Position numbers and translations under genes: made by a program. From NCBI GenBank assembly GCA_963921195.1, contig OY992539.1, positions 43,382,657-43,446,656 on the forward strand: a stretch of 64,000 nucleotides of DNA, read 5' to 3'. The DNA is from Pegoplata infirma. Taxonomy: Eukaryota > Arthropoda > Insecta > Diptera > Anthomyiidae. The notes below the pieces were generated by a model. The model was not told where the DNA came from and searched no databases. It was given only the letters and a program-made list of their open reading frames with translations. Shown piece after piece: positions 11,291 to 23,250 of this stretch; the stretch's first letter is position 1; each line of letters starts with the position of its first letter.

Positions 11291-11644
11291 AATTTTTTTT
11301 TTTTTTTATTTTTTTTTATGTTTTTTTTATATTTTTTATATTTTTTTAATATATTTATTCAAATTATTTAATTATTGTAACATTATTTTAATTTTTAAAA
11401 AATTATTAATGACATTTTTTTTCTATGAATTTTTTCTATGAATCTTACAAAATCTATGAATAAAATTCTATGAAATATTTCAAAATACTAATGAATATTC
11501 ATTCAGCCAATGAATTGTTTCATAGATTCTATGAATTTGGTTTTATGAAATATGTTCATAGATATCATGAACAATAATTCTTTCAGTGTACCAGCCGATT
11601 TTAAAGCATTCATAGAGTTAAAAATTTATGATCAATTGTTACAT

Positions 11645-12055
11645 CATTTTCCGCGAAATTGTCTCCGATAATGAAAAAGCTGTACGGCCACAAGGAAGTT
11701 TGAGATCAACAAACACTTTTCTTCTCATTGTTCTGCACTTTCTAAGTAGTGACGTATATCACAAGGATTCATACATTGGATCGGAGATAGTATCCCTAAA
11801 TCCTCAGAGTCACTGTTAACCTAACCTAACAGCGGATCAGAGATAACTACTAATAATCCTCAGAGCAACTCTTTACCAACGCAGAATACACGCTGATTGT
11901 GTAAGGGTTTCCGATAATGCAAAAGCTGTATGGCCGCAGGGAAGTTCGAGATCAACAAATACTTTCCCTCCTCAGTGACACGTGTCACTTGGATTCATAC
12001 ATTGAATCGGAGGTAGCTTCCAAAAATCCTCAGAGCCACTCTAAACCTTACCTCC
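11645..12055 (+). repeat. Two diverged copies of a retroelement-tail-like unit
   Basis: Unit 1 (about 11650-11830) and unit 2 (about 11900-12052) share TCCGATAATG, AAAGCTGTA, GAGATCAACAAA and a closing AATCCTCAGAG segment. Unit 1 ends in GTTAACCTAACCTAAC. The closing CCTCAGAGTC-like motif and CCTAACC repeats resemble the 3' tail of the non-LTR family at 60 kb, so these may be two 3' ends of a related element. No protein similarity was recognised. Confidence 0.5.
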
Positions 12056-13729
12056 ATTGCAGTCGCTAGCAAATTATTTCATTACCAAGCAACAGCAAAA
12101 TGTAGTTAGTTGCTGCAATTGTAATTGTACCCCCTAAAAGTATACTACATTTTTTTGACGATCTAGCTTATATATGATTGTGTGCGTGTTTATACTCGTG
12201 CATATGTACGCAGATGAGGGAATTGACGTTAGTTTGAATAAGCAGCAGTAGCACTTCCACTTCTATTAAATGCAAGCAACAGCTGTACATTTAAATGTTG
12301 TTAACTTAGAATTTTCATTTCATTTAGCTATTGTTGTTATTGCTGTTGTAATGTCATTTGTCATGTTCTTATGTTTCTGGTGTAGTTATTTCCCTTATTT
12401 AAATGGTTCTTATCTATGTGCCCACTTAAATATGTGGTTGTATATACAAAAAAAAAACACCGATACCTCGGTTAATTGAATAGATCTTGAACTAACATAA
12501 CACACAGAAAACAAATATGACAGTTTTCAACTGAAAGTCAACAAAAATTCTTTTGAAAAACTTAAATATAGGTTGTCACAATTGAATATCGGTAGTCACA
12601 ACTGAATAAGGTTGATATAATTTAAATTGAAACAACCATAAAATTTGGTTGTCACAACAGCAACCGAATTCTGTGTAAGTGAAAATTTAGTTAGCAAAAT
12701 GACCCATAAATCAAAAAATTTAAAATTTTCGTCAAATTTAAATGACGATAATCTAGTTGTAGGTGTAAAATTGCATTGCAAAAGGCCTCTGTTGCCATGT
12801 TTGTCTATCACAGTCTTTATGTTTAAGTATTGTTATACCCTTGGGGCACATACATACACTTTCATTTATTTAACATTTTTTTTTTGCTGTTTTACTATTT
12901 TAACACAAATGCAAAAAATCATCTTCAAATTTATCCAACACTAAAGTTCTGATTATGTTTGTATTGCTTCTCCCAGAGTCATCATAAAAATTAATTAATT
13001 CACATTCTTTTCTTTTTTTTTACTGTAGAAGGGAAATTTAATAAATTCATTTAAACAGAAAAAAAGGCTGACTTTCAGAGCTAAAATTTTTAATGAAGGA
13101 ATCGTTTAACAAGAAAGTTATATTGAATAGAAGAGTAGGCTTGAAAAAATAGGAAAAGTAAACATCGAAATCCTAAAGATATCGGTTTCTTGAAGATTAA
13201 TTGGAAAATGAAATTATGCTGAAAAGAAATTGTACGTTTTTAATAAATGTTCCTCCACTTCCACATTGACAAAGGAGTATACTTCAGAATGAAAGTGTGT
13301 GAATTAAAATTTTTGTGAATCTTGATTCTTATTCTTTGTTGACTTTGAGTCTTAGCGTTATAGCGTTATAGCTCCTTAGCGTTATAAATTTATAACGATG
13401 ACTTGTTTGTCAGCCTCATTCTTACGTATTGGCCCCACATTCCTCTTTCTTGGCATACGAGTGTGTTGGATTTTTCATTATTCTAAATCCAGCTCTGTTT
13501 TTCCTGTTCTCGAAAAGTCTGGTCTCCTATAAACATTGGTCTGAAAGATGGAAGTGCAAGGTAGTTGTTAATAATAATGTGATGCAATGCTTTTTTATCC
13601 TTAGGTATACCGCTGTTGCATTCAACAATTGTTATTACTACAATTCCCAGTTTTTGTGTGTGATATTTCGTTGTCAACAAATGATTCGATATTAAAATAG
13701 GTTTGGTTTCAACAGTGGTAGTATTTATC
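12056..13729. other. No gene recognised
   Basis: AT-rich noncoding DNA. A possible small inverted-repeat element lies at about 12500-12680, with ACACAGAAAAC against GAATTCTGTGTAA; its ends are too diverged for a firm call. A short GTTATAGC tandem repeat is at about 13352-13392. The frames at 12645 and 13429 are unsupported. Confidence 0.4.
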
Positions 13730-13970
13730 AGAAAGAAATTATCCCCTGACTAGTGAACGAAAACATGTTACAGAACTGGTATAGTTTTCGTAATATTACA
13801 AGATTTTTACCAATAAAATTTTAAATTTACAACTTTTTTGTGGCAATAAAACTTACTCGGAAATCTCGTTAATTTAGTAGATTTTTTGTAAAAAAACCTT
13901 GGAAATTTGTAAAATTACAAAAAAAAATATTAAAATTATAAAAAAAATGTAAATATCGATCGAAATTATT
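13730..13970. mobile_element. Fragment of the GTAAAATTACAA inverted-repeat family
   Basis: The sequence with CAAGATTTTTACCAATAAAA, GTAAAATTACAA repeats and ATCGATCGAAATT matches the right half of the elements at 45902-46154 and 50827-51860. Termini are missing. Confidence 0.6.
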
Positions 13971-14039
13971 TTTATACCCTCCAACAGTATGGAGGCATAC
14001 TCACTTTGTCATTCCGTCTAGTACCCCATAAATTATATA

Positions 14040-15864
14040 TGGGGAATTCCATGTCAAATCGGACACTTTGAATTTGAATTTTTTTTTTCAAATTTAATAA
14101 CAGTTTTTAGCACCCTTCGAAAACCCCTTCGTGGTAAATTTTCAGATTTTTTTGACATAACTCCTTCAATAATGGTCCAAATTTAATTTTTTTTTTTTAA
14201 ATTTTTGTTTTTTTACGTACTTTTAAAAAAAAAATCCCAAAAAATTCTTAAAAGCGCTCTAGTATTAGATTTTGAAGTTTTAAAATTTAAATCTCATTTT
14301 TGAAAATGTTTGTACTTTTCGATTTTTTTGAATTTTTTTTGTGTAAAACTTCTATCGATTCTACAAATTTTTTGCCCAGGAGGCTCGTGGGATAATGATT
14401 ATAACTATTTTTTGAAAAAATTTTATTATAATTTTCCAATCTTAAAATCATTTTTACTGCTCTAATGGTGCGTCATAGAGGGGCCCTTTATAAGACCGAC
14501 TCGCATTAATTTTTACGTCTTAACATTTCTTTGGAACAAACTAGTAACACACAAAACGAAATTTTTTAAAATTTGATCCAACCGCTCTTACTGCCCTACT
14601 AGTGCCCTTAGAGCAACAAAATGTACGACCGACTCACAATATTTTTTTAGTCCAAACATTTTCTCTGAACACACCTACCCTCTATCTCTAATTGTTAAGG
14701 CGGTTCCCATACAATTTTTTTTATTTTTTATAAATTTTGTTTTATATACCTATGCCCTATCGCCACTCCCTAAGTAGGCTCCCATACAAAATTACATTTT
14801 TATAAAATTTGCTCCAACTGTTATTTGCATGGGAGCCTACTTAGGGAGTGGAGATAGGGCGTAGGTATGTTTTAAAAAATGTTGTAGGGTAAAAATAAAT
14901 GGGGGTCGGTCTCACTAATGACCCCTCTCTGAAGCTCCATTGGACCGGTAGAAGCTGATTAAATAAAACAAATTTAAAAAAAATAAAAAAAATTGTATGG
15001 GGACCGCCTTAACAGTTAAATATAGAGGGTAGGTGTGTTCAGAGAAAATGTTTGGACTAAAAAAATATTGTGGGTCGGTCATACATTTTGTTGCTCTACG
15101 GGCACTATTAGGGCAGTTAGAGCGGTTGGAGAAAATTTTAAAAATGTCGTTTTGTGTGGGAGCCCCCTTATAAATTGGAGATAGGGTATTAGTTTGTTCC
15201 AAAGAAATGTTAAGACGTAAAAATTAATGGGGGTCGGTCTTATAAAGGGCCCCTCTATGACGCACCATTGGAGCAGTAGAAATGATTTAAAGATTGGAAA
15301 ATTATAATAAAATTTTTTCATAAAATAGTTATAATCATTATCCAAAGAAATGTTTAGACGAAAAAATTAATGGGGGTCGGTCTTTTAAAGGACCCCTCTA
15401 TGACGCACCATTCGAGCAGTAGAAATGATTTAAAGATTGGAAAATTACAATACAATTTTTCAAAAATTTTTAAAAAATAGTAATAATCGTTATCCCACGA
15501 AATCGAAGAGTACAAACATTTTCAAAAATGAGATTTAAACTTTAAAACTTAAAAATCGCATAATAGAGCGCTTTAAGGAATTTTTTGGGATTTTTTTTTT
15601 TTAAAGTACGTAAAAAAAACAAAAATTTTGAAAAAAAAAAAATTTAAATTTGGACCAATATTGAAGAAGTTATGAGTAAAATAAGTTTGAGTACAGGAAC
15701 AAACTACCAATTTTTAAAAATTCGATATCTTTTGAACGGGTCATCAAAAAAATCTGAAAATTTACCACGAAGGATTTTTCGAAGGGTACTAAAAACTGTA
15801 AACAAATTGGGAAAATCTAAAAAAAAAAGATTTCAAAGTGCCCGATTTGACATGGAATGACCCA
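14040..15864. mobile_element. 1.8-kb foldback element in the HINE (TA)n tract
   Basis: Ends TGGGGAATTCCATGTCAAAT and TTTGACATGGAATGACCCA are inverted, and homology continues through arms of roughly 900 bp (blocks around 14260-14660 mirror 15070-15580). The flanks are TTATATA and TATATAT, consistent with insertion into the TA tract. A smaller hairpin with the inverted motif CTCCCTAAGTAGGCTCCCAT occupies about 14760-14865. No frame encodes a transposase. Confidence 0.8.
15201..15494. repeat. Tandem duplication inside the right foldback arm
   Basis: Two consecutive units of about 145 bp (15201-15343 and 15344-15494) share AAAGAAATGTT.AGACG, GGGGGTCGGTCTT and CTCTATGACGCACCATT. The left arm has one copy, so duplication followed insertion or arose in this lineage. 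Confidence 0.8.
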
Positions 15865-16642
15865 TATATATTCATGATGCCCGATCGATTTTAAGACATT
15901 CTAGCGATGTCCGTCTGTCTGTCTGTGGAAAATGCTGTCACGGACAAAATATTGTACATAGATGACTGAAACTTAACATATTTATTGGAAGTTCTCCCGA
16001 GAAGTTTGGTATTGCATTTGAGCGATATCGGTTCAGCGGTTCAAAAGTTATGAACGAAAATGTTAGGACACCTCAAAAATTTCAATACATTCAACATAAC
16101 CTAATAATACAAAATGCTTTAATTCGGCTTCTGGTTGACATATGTGAAAATAATTGAACACGAAATGGTATTTAAACAAGTACGAACATATTTTTTGACA
16201 AAAAAAGAAAAAAAATCGCGGATTTTTTTACCAAAATTTTTTTTCAAAAGTAATTTCCTTTTAAATAAAGTTTTTTGCAATAATCTTTTTGAAATTGTGG
16301 AGGTTATCACTACATTCGGCAAGGCCGAATTTAACTTTTTTACTTGTTTTTTTTTTATTTTTATTATAATTTAGCTTGATTAGCTTATAAATGACTAAAA
16401 GTTTTACTGTGGTCGGACAAGTATTTCAGTTCCAAAAGTGAGCATGAAAAAAAATTTTAGGCTGGTTGGGGTCTTACTCTAAACATTTTTGAAAAAAAAA
16501 ATCGGTTTTGATAAGCTTAGTTTTAGTTTAGTTGCTTTTGATAGTATATTCTGCTTAAAAATTTTTATTTTTTATGAAACAACGTTCACTCTCGTCCAAA
16601 ACCAAAAACTGATATTTTCAAAAAAAAAAAACTATGAAAAAA

Positions 16643-17580
16643 AACTAGTAATAGAGGGTTTATATAAGTTTGTCATTCCGTTTGTAACACCTCGAAATAT
16701 TCGTCAAGGCCCCCATAAAGTATATATATTCATGATCCTTCATCGATTTTAAGACGATCTAGCGATGTCCGTCCGTCCGTCTGTCTGTCTGACTGTGTAA
16801 AACACGCTTACTTTTGAAAGACTTTACGGAGGCTCCTGAAGTTTGGCGTATATGTTGGTAATTTACCTGGCCAGGTTCGTATTGCAATCCAGTAAAATGG
16901 GTCTAGTGGTTCAAAAGTAATGAGCTAAAGACTGAATTCCGGCAAGGGATTTTCGTGAATTTACGAGATAAAAAACACGCTACCTTTCGAAAGGCAATTC
17001 TGAGGATGCTGAAGCTTGGAATATATATTTTTCGATTCCCTGACCTAGTTCTTATTGAATTGTAGCCATTTCAAATCGGTCCAGAGGTTTAAAAGTTATT
17101 TTCAAAACCGTGAATTTTGAAAGGCAATTCTGAGGATGCTGAAGCTTGGCATATATATTTGTCGATTCCCTGACCTAGTTCCTATCAAATTTCAGCCAAA
17201 TCGGTCCAGTGGTTATAAAGTTATTAGCAAAACCGTGAATTTCAGATTAGTTTCACCTTAAATTCACGTGTTGAAAACACGTTAAACATGTGTTAAAAAC
17301 ATTGGTAAGTCACAAAGATATTTTACAACGCATTTTTGTCACTCAAAGATATTTTTACTTTAAAAAAAATAAACACTCAAAAAAATTTTACTCTCAAAAA
17401 AAATTTAGTAAATTTTTTTTTTTTCAAAAATTACTAAAAAAAAAAATTTTGTACTAAAAATAAAATATTTTTAAACAAAATTGTTATTTTTCACGTAAGA
17501 AAATTTACTATCACTTAAAAAGGGCATTGGTGGGTATTCATAGACTCGGCCAAGTCGAATATAACTTTTGTACTTGTTTT
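16643..17580 (+). mobile_element. mini-me/HINE copy
   Basis: Start AGTAATAGAGGGTTTATATA, TTTGTCATTCCGTTTGTAAC, core TTCATGATCCTTCATCGATT, (GTCY)n at 16767-16792, 3' palindrome ACTCGGCCAAGTCGAAT, end TTTTGTACTTGTTTT. Inside, a unit of about 115 bp containing GGCAATTCTGAGGATGCTGA is tandemly duplicated (about 16990-17105 and 17110-17230). Confidence 0.85.
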
Positions 17581-18519
17581 TCTTTAGTCTTCGAGGACTT
17601 TTTCCCTAATTCTGTAACTAATTCTCTTAAATTCTTCAAAATTCTATCAATTATCTATTCTAAATGCGTATTAAAATCTAAATCGCAAACAAAATTACAT
17701 CGTATGTTTAACATAAATTTAAATGAGGTTAACATTCGATGTCAACACTCTTTACAAGAACAAACAATAATAAAAAAAAAAAAATGTAACAGCATTGAGG
17801 ATTTTCCAAATGCCATGAGCCAAACATTTGTTCAACAATTTATCATGTACATAAACATGTATGTAGGAGGCATCATTACAAATACATACACGCATTTCAA
17901 ATATCGTTGTATATGTATGTAGGCAAAAACCTACGATTCTAAAGTTAAATCACAATCGATGTTACAACAAACCAATTTAGCAGAAATTATATGATACATT
18001 CCATAAAAAGTGCTTGCAGATTAAACTAATTTAAGGAATAACGGAAACACAAAAAATCTGATTTGAGAATGCCAAGATTTGAAAACATCAAGTTTTCAAG
18101 ATATCGCGGGGAAATTTTTTTTTTTTTTTTGTTTTTGTTAATTTTTAAAGTCCTAAAATTTTCCTGGCAAAATACTGCCATCAATTATAAATTTCAACAA
18201 CATAAATTAAAGTAAATAGAAATATAAAAAATTTTTTTGTTAACAGTACATTAAAATTATTACTACATCAATGCCAAAAACGACAACATTACTTAAATGA
18301 ACAATATACAATTTAAGTACAAATGGCAACTACTATATACACTCAAAACATTTTTACAGTAAAATTTCGTTTAAATTGAAATTGTAGATATATCGATGAA
18401 TAGATTCTAAGGTGATTATCAGATTGAAAAATATTGTATAGAAAATTAATAAAGTATTAAGTGGAGGATATAAAAAACTGGTGGTCAGAAGAATTAAAGG
18501 TCAAAAAGTTAGGTTTCTA
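17581..18519. other. No gene recognised
   Basis: AT-rich spacer; the 131-codon frame at 17527-17922 begins inside the HINE tail and has no protein motif. At 18480-18508 lies CTGGTGGTCAG..GAATTAAAGGTCAAAAAG, which recurs at 20047-20076 on the other side of the next HINE. Confidence 0.45.
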
Positions 18520-18599
18520 TACCCACCACTCTAGTGATAGAGGGTAGATATAAGTTTGTCACACCGTTTGTAACACCTCGAAATATTGGTCGGCAAACC

Positions 18600-18814
18600 T
18601 GTCAAGTCCATTTTTGATTTTTGATTTTAGGAGTGACAAAAAACTTTCTAACTTTTTTGTAGGTTGACATTTTTTAAGTTTATAAACGTAGGTTTTTTCT
18701 TTAGATCAACATATTTAAATTTATATTTATTATTTTTTTTTTTCAAATGATGTATTTTGAGTTTCACAATACCTACTAAATTGAAATCTCAATGTTAATA
18801 AAAGTGGACTTGAC
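18600..18814. mobile_element. MITE of 215 bp
   Basis: Termini TGTCAAGTCCATTTTT and AAAAGTGGACTTGACA are inverted. It replaces the stretch between AATATTGGTC and TATATTCATG of the HINE host, that is, at the (TA)n tract. Target duplication is not clear because host bases were lost on the left. Confidence 0.75.
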
Positions 18815-19073
18815 ATATATTCATGATCCTCGATCGATTTTAAGACGATCTAGCGATGTCCGTCCGTCTGTCTGTCCGTCTGTCTGTCCGTCTGTCTGTC
18901 CGACTGTCTGTCTGTTGAAAACACGTTAACTTTTGAAAGACTGTGTAGATTTAGCGGGTGAAAATTGGTTTAGCGGGAAAATCTAGCGTTTTTTGTTTAA
19001 AACACGTATTTCTAAAAGACTTAAAATCGCTAAGTGTGAATTTCACAAACAGTAAATTTGCGTAGAAAATGTA

Positions 19074-19529
19074 CACCAATTCCCCGGTTTGCGTCGCTAA
19101 TTGGGACCGGAGAATTTTGGTTCCAAAATTGGTTCCAAAACTCATAATTTTAGCTGAAAAAGTAAATTTTCAATACAAAGAACATATTTTTTTAATAAAA
19201 AATGAACTTAAACTGGCAACCAGTAGACCACCTTCCCAAATATTAGACTAAAATGGGGAATCTCCTTTTTCTGTTTAAGCTTTGTGAATACAATTATACA
19301 TACACCCATTATATTTATGCTAAAAAATAAATATTGTCGACGCAAACCGAAACACTGACGACGCAACTACGAAGCCATGCGACGCAAACTGAAAAATAAT
19401 AGACGCAACTTTAAAGCCATGCGACGCAAACTGAAACAAATACGACGCAGCTTCGAAGTCACAGAAACTTTCAAACGACGCAACTTCGAAACGACGCAAA
19501 ACGAAGCGACGCAAACCGGGGTATTGGTG
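19074..19529. mobile_element. TA-flanked element with GACGCAA minisatellite core
   Basis: Termini CACCAATTCCCCGGTTTGCG and CGCAAACCGGGGTATTGGTG are inverted and flanked by TA (19072-19073 and 19530-19531). The interior from about 19331 to 19520 is an irregular minisatellite of GCGACGCAAACTGAAA and ACGACGCAACTTCGAA units, read on the minus strand as repeated VASFxFQFASHGF-like peptides with no known domain. Probably a non-autonomous Tc1/mariner-type element. Confidence 0.75.
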
Positions 19530-20419
19530 TAATTTGTAGGTTTTTTCTATTTTCTTTTTTTTTTCAATAAAAACGACGGGTTTTAGCTCTTTTTTCGAAA
19601 TTTAGCGGGAGAATTTTAAATTTTCCCGTTATTTTTTTTTGTGGTTTCTAACGCTATTTTTGGTGAAAATCTATTTGCCTGGAAAAAAAATTGGAGGTTT
19701 TTTTTTAATTTTTCTTTTATTTTCAATCAAAAACGCCAAGTTTTTCAGTTTTTTGCGCTTTTTTTATAATTTTTTTTTTGTCGGTTTCTAGCGCTTTTTT
19801 AGTAAAATTAAGAGGTTTTTGGTGAAAAAATAATTGGCAACAGTGAGGGTTATTCATAGATTCGGCCAAGTCGAATTTAACTTTTCTACTTGTTTTTCTT
19901 CTTCTCTTCCTTCTTTTTTTTTTCTTCTCTTCCTTTTCCTTTCCCTTCTTTTTTTTGTTTTTCGATATCGGTTTGGTGGGGATATTTCCCCCATTTTCCC
20001 CCCTTGGATCCGCGCCTGAATTAACACTTTATTTGTTAAAAAAAAGCTGGTGGTCAGAATTAAAGGTCAAAAAAATTGTTTTTTTTTTCTGTATTTAAAT
20101 TTTTATTTTTGTTTGAGTCATTGGAAAATTTTTTTGATAACACAGTGCAACAACCAAAATCGGATGGGATGAAACGAAAAGCAATGTAAATTTTTAAGAT
20201 TGTGGTGCATTCCGTTTTAATGTGATAAATATTTAACCAAGGCAACTCTCCACAAATTTTACCATTTTTCCAATATTTGACCACGCCTCCTAAGCCCAGT
20301 TTTTGAAAAATTGAAAAACCAAAAACGCTATTTTCTAAGTTCCATATAGGGCTATCTAAACAACCTATTCAGAAACTAACGGGACACGTGTTTTTCTGAA
20401 GCGGGACATTTGTGGAATG

Positions 20420-21310
20420 CCTCATATGTTTTTTTTTGCCAATTTTTTTTTATCAAAAACTTTTTTTCGTCATATTTTTATTCATAAATTTTTTTTTTCA
20501 TCAAAAAATTTTTTTCCATCAAAAATTATTTTTTCATCAATATATTTTTTTCATAAAATTTTTTGGTTTTTCATATTTATCAAAACATAAAAAATGTTTT
20601 ATTTGTGTAACAAGTGTACAAAAAAAAAATACAATGGAGAGTGTTAAATTCTTCTGTGCCATATCATTTATACTCTCCAAAATGTAAAAAATGCCTGCGA
20701 ATTTTATACTCTTGCCCAAAACATTAAATCATGATAATGTTTTGCGGAAGATTTGGGTGTACTTGCCAAAGCAAAGTTTTTTTTGAAAAAATAATGTTAT
20801 AATATTACTTTGCTATTCCATGCAAAACGAATTGAAATATCAGTCGCGGACTTCATTATAAAACCAAAAGAGCTGTAAATTTCGTAAGTGAGTGCAAAAA
20901 TAAGTGCAAAAAAGTGTTTTTACATTTTGGAGAGTATAAAAGATTCGGCACCAAAGAATATAACACTCTCACTTGTTTTATGTACATTTGATAAACAAAT
21001 AGAAAATTTTTATGCGAAAAGCTTAGACTTGGTGAAAAAGTAGTTTTGGTAAAAAAAAATATTTTTTTTCACGAAAAACAAAATTATATAAAAAAAAATT
21101 TAATGAACCCCAAATTTTTGGTGAAAAAAAATTTTGATGAAAAAAAATTTTTGATGGAAAGAAAAATTTTTTGATAAAAAACAATTTATGAAAAAAAAAA
21201 ATTTTTTTTTGATGAAAAAAATTTATGAAAAAAAATTTGATGAAAAAAAAATTTTGATGAAAAAAAAATTTTGATGAAAAAAAAGTTTTGATGAAAAAAA
21301 TAATAATGGT
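20420..21310. mobile_element. Composite: HINE-related unit flanked by inverted GATGAAAA arrays
   Basis: Centre (about 20610-20998): the ends ACAAGTG...GAGAGTGTTAAATTC and GAATATAACACTCTCACTTGT are inverted around an ATCATGATAATGTTTTGC core. On the left is a CATCAAAAATTTT-type array (20440-20575), and on the right its inverted counterpart (GATGAAAAAAAATTTT, 21060-21305). The same centre occurs at 25375-25760 and on the minus strand at 39310-39610. No coding capacity. Confidence 0.7.
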
Positions 21311-21536
21311 TTCAACTGTTATATTTAGTTCATTTTACTTACATAATTGGTTGATTATTGTTTTACTAAGAATATTTGTTGAGTGTAGTCAGTAGTGGAA
21401 GTAATAGTAGTGGTTGGTTGGTTGTTGAAATAGTAGAAAATGATAATAATGGCAAGTAATAACTTAAAACAGTTGTAGATATATGGGTTTAATAAGGGTG
21501 GCAAGTAAAAATATTAAATATGTAATCGATTAGAAT
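21311..21536. other. No gene recognised
   Basis: AT-rich spacer with a short GGTTGGTTGGTTG run near 21412. Nothing else is seen. Confidence 0.4.
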
Positions 21537-21878
21537 ATTATTCTAGCTCGAGGCCCAACGATTATATTTATGATATTCTCATAATAGATTATTTATGTCT
21601 TAAAAAAAGTTACTCATCTCATACATCTGTTCAGATATTATTTTCCCTTACAAAGTGATTATCATGTAATGTCTGGTTTGATTTACCAACAATGTTTCTT
21701 AAACATGTTGTTGGTAAATCTCTTAGTTTCTCCTAAATCTGCTGATGATCCCTTAGTAAAATTGAAACAGATCTGTATAGATGTACTATAAGATGAGTAA
21801 TTTTTTTAAAGCAATAAATAAATAATCTATTATGTAAATATCATAAATAGATTTTTTGGCCCTCGAGCTAGAATAATA
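21537..21878. mobile_element. Foldback of the TCTAGCTCGAGG family, short copy
   Basis: Ends ATTATTCTAGCTCGAGGCC and GGCCCTCGAGCTAGAATAAT are inverted; the arms pair imperfectly around the hairpin ACATGTTGTTGGTAAATC / GATTTACCAACAATGT at about 21678-21722. Family members are at 24408, 26206-27016 and 35385-35705. Confidence 0.75.
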
Positions 21879-22772
21879 CTCACATAAAATATAAAAAGAA
21901 ATTTAAAAAAATAAGCAATATCTTAAAAACTGCTCTACTGTTGAACTTTTGTACTTAATTTTAGGATTCAGCGCGATATTTCACATGGAAAATAATTTCA
22001 ATATATCCTTAAATTTGACACTGCCACCCTATTATATGCATTTACGCACACACAAAATATAACTTACTCTGTTGGTACTGTAAAAATATATACTTTTTTT
22101 AAAAATAGCAATAATTTAAAAATGAAAAAAAGATTAATGGATGAGTGAACGATTGAATGAATGATTGTAGAAATTAGTATCTATATTTAAAAAAAAAGTA
22201 TCTAAAAAGTAACAAATATAGAAAAAAAAACCTCAAATAACCAGACATACAGACGTCCTGGGAATATTAAATGACTATTTATGGCTGTAATGTTGAAAAA
22301 TTCTTTAATTTCTCAATTCTGATGAAGATGATTATAATGATTATGCAAATATGTATTGCTCAAAGAAATTTTAAGTGTAATAAATTTTTCAATTTCAAAA
22401 CTAATAATTTAAATTTTCTGGTGATTTGTTGATTTAGAAAATAACAAATATTTGTTTTTTTGGAAAATTTATAAGTAGTTTTATGCATTTATGCTGCAAA
22501 AAGCACTCTGTTCATAATTTTCTATTGATTTTTTTTTTAAAAATAATAATTTTTATTTTCATTTTTAGTAAAACCTTTTTAATTAGTCTAAATGAAAAGA
22601 AACTTAAAACAACATTTTGTATGTCAATATTATGCTTTGAGGAATTTAGTATTTGTAAAAACAAATATTGAATGAATGAGATGTACATTATTTATGAGTT
22701 TATAATTTTAGTGAATTTCAATTACTAAAATTAAATATTAAATTTTTTTAATTTTATTAAATTTAAGAAATG
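21879..22772. other. No gene recognised
   Basis: Strongly AT-rich. The 62-codon frame at 22483 is unsupported. No terminal repeat or RNA structure was seen. Confidence 0.4.
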
Positions 22773-22774
22773 TA

Positions 22775-23034
22775 CACTCAAACAAATTCTACGGTAAAAG
22801 TTTTAGTAAGTGATTTAGTACCCAAATCTACTAATAAGTTACTAACTACCAGTAGCACAATAGTTTTTTAGTATCTTCAAAAAACTAAAATTATTAATTT
22901 TTACTGGTTTTGAATAATATTAGTAAAATATGTAAGTTTTGATTACCCATTCCTGCACTAGGTTCTTTTAGACTAAAACATTAGTTCTTTAGTTAAATTT
23001 TTAGTATTGAATACCCACGTTTCATTTTTGAGTG
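22775..23034. mobile_element. MITE of 260 bp (CACTCAAA family)
   Basis: Starts CACTCAAACAAATTCTACGG after TA (22773-22774) and ends TTTTTGAGTG. A second copy at 41631-41895 matches across its full length, including ACTAATAAGTTACTAA and CCTGCACTAGGT. Confidence 0.8.
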
Positions 23035-23250
23035 CAAGAAACTTAAATCGCATTTTAATTATTAAAAATTTTATACAATAGTAAACATTTAAATAAATTT
23101 AAATTATGATTAATTTTTTTAAAATATTAAAAACCCTTGCGAAATAATGTAAGAGACAGAAAAGTTGAAAGAAAGTATGAAGTGAGGTTGAGATTGCTAG
23201 AAATAGAATTGTAGTGTTGGAAACTGTCAAAATTTATTCTGTAGAAACTA

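Larger units (their letters stand above)
10683..11588. mobile_element. TA-flanked TIR element carrying two tRNA-like units
   Basis: Termini CACTGAAAGAATT and AATTCTTTCAGTG form inverted repeats flanked by TA (10681-10682 and 11589-11590). Homology between the arms extends inward over more than 100 bp as diverged copies of a CTATGAA-rich sequence. No transposase frame is present, so this is a non-autonomous element of Tc1/mariner/pogo type. The core holds two tRNA-like sequences pointing outward in opposite directions (10952-11022 minus, 11212-11290 plus), each followed by T runs on its own strand. Confidence 0.75.
13971..16350 (+). mobile_element. mini-me/HINE copy, interrupted by a foldback
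   Basis: It starts TATACCCTCCAACAGTATGG and continues with TTTGTCATTCCG, then the core TTCATGATGCCCGATCGATT (15871-15890), a GTCY microsatellite (15910-15926), and a 3' palindrome ATTCGGCAAGGCCGAAT before the TTTTTACTTGTTTT end. This is the (TA)n / core / (GTCY)n plan of dipteran mini-me elements, later grouped with Helentron-derived non-autonomous copies. A 1.8-kb foldback sits in the (TA)n tract. No coding capacity. Confidence 0.85.
18520..19897 (+). mobile_element. mini-me/HINE copy with two insertions
   Basis: Start TATACCCACCACTCTAGTGA, core TTCATGATCCTCGATCGATT at 18820-18839, a long GTCY array (18857-18915), palindrome TTCGGCCAAGTCGAA at 19861-19875 and TTTTCTACTTGTTTT end. Interrupted by a MITE at 18600-18814 and by a TIR minisatellite element at 19074-19529. 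Confidence 0.85.

Noticed and set aside
17527..17922. 131-codon plus-strand frame
   Set aside because: It begins inside the HINE 3' end, is AT-driven in composition and has no recognisable motif.
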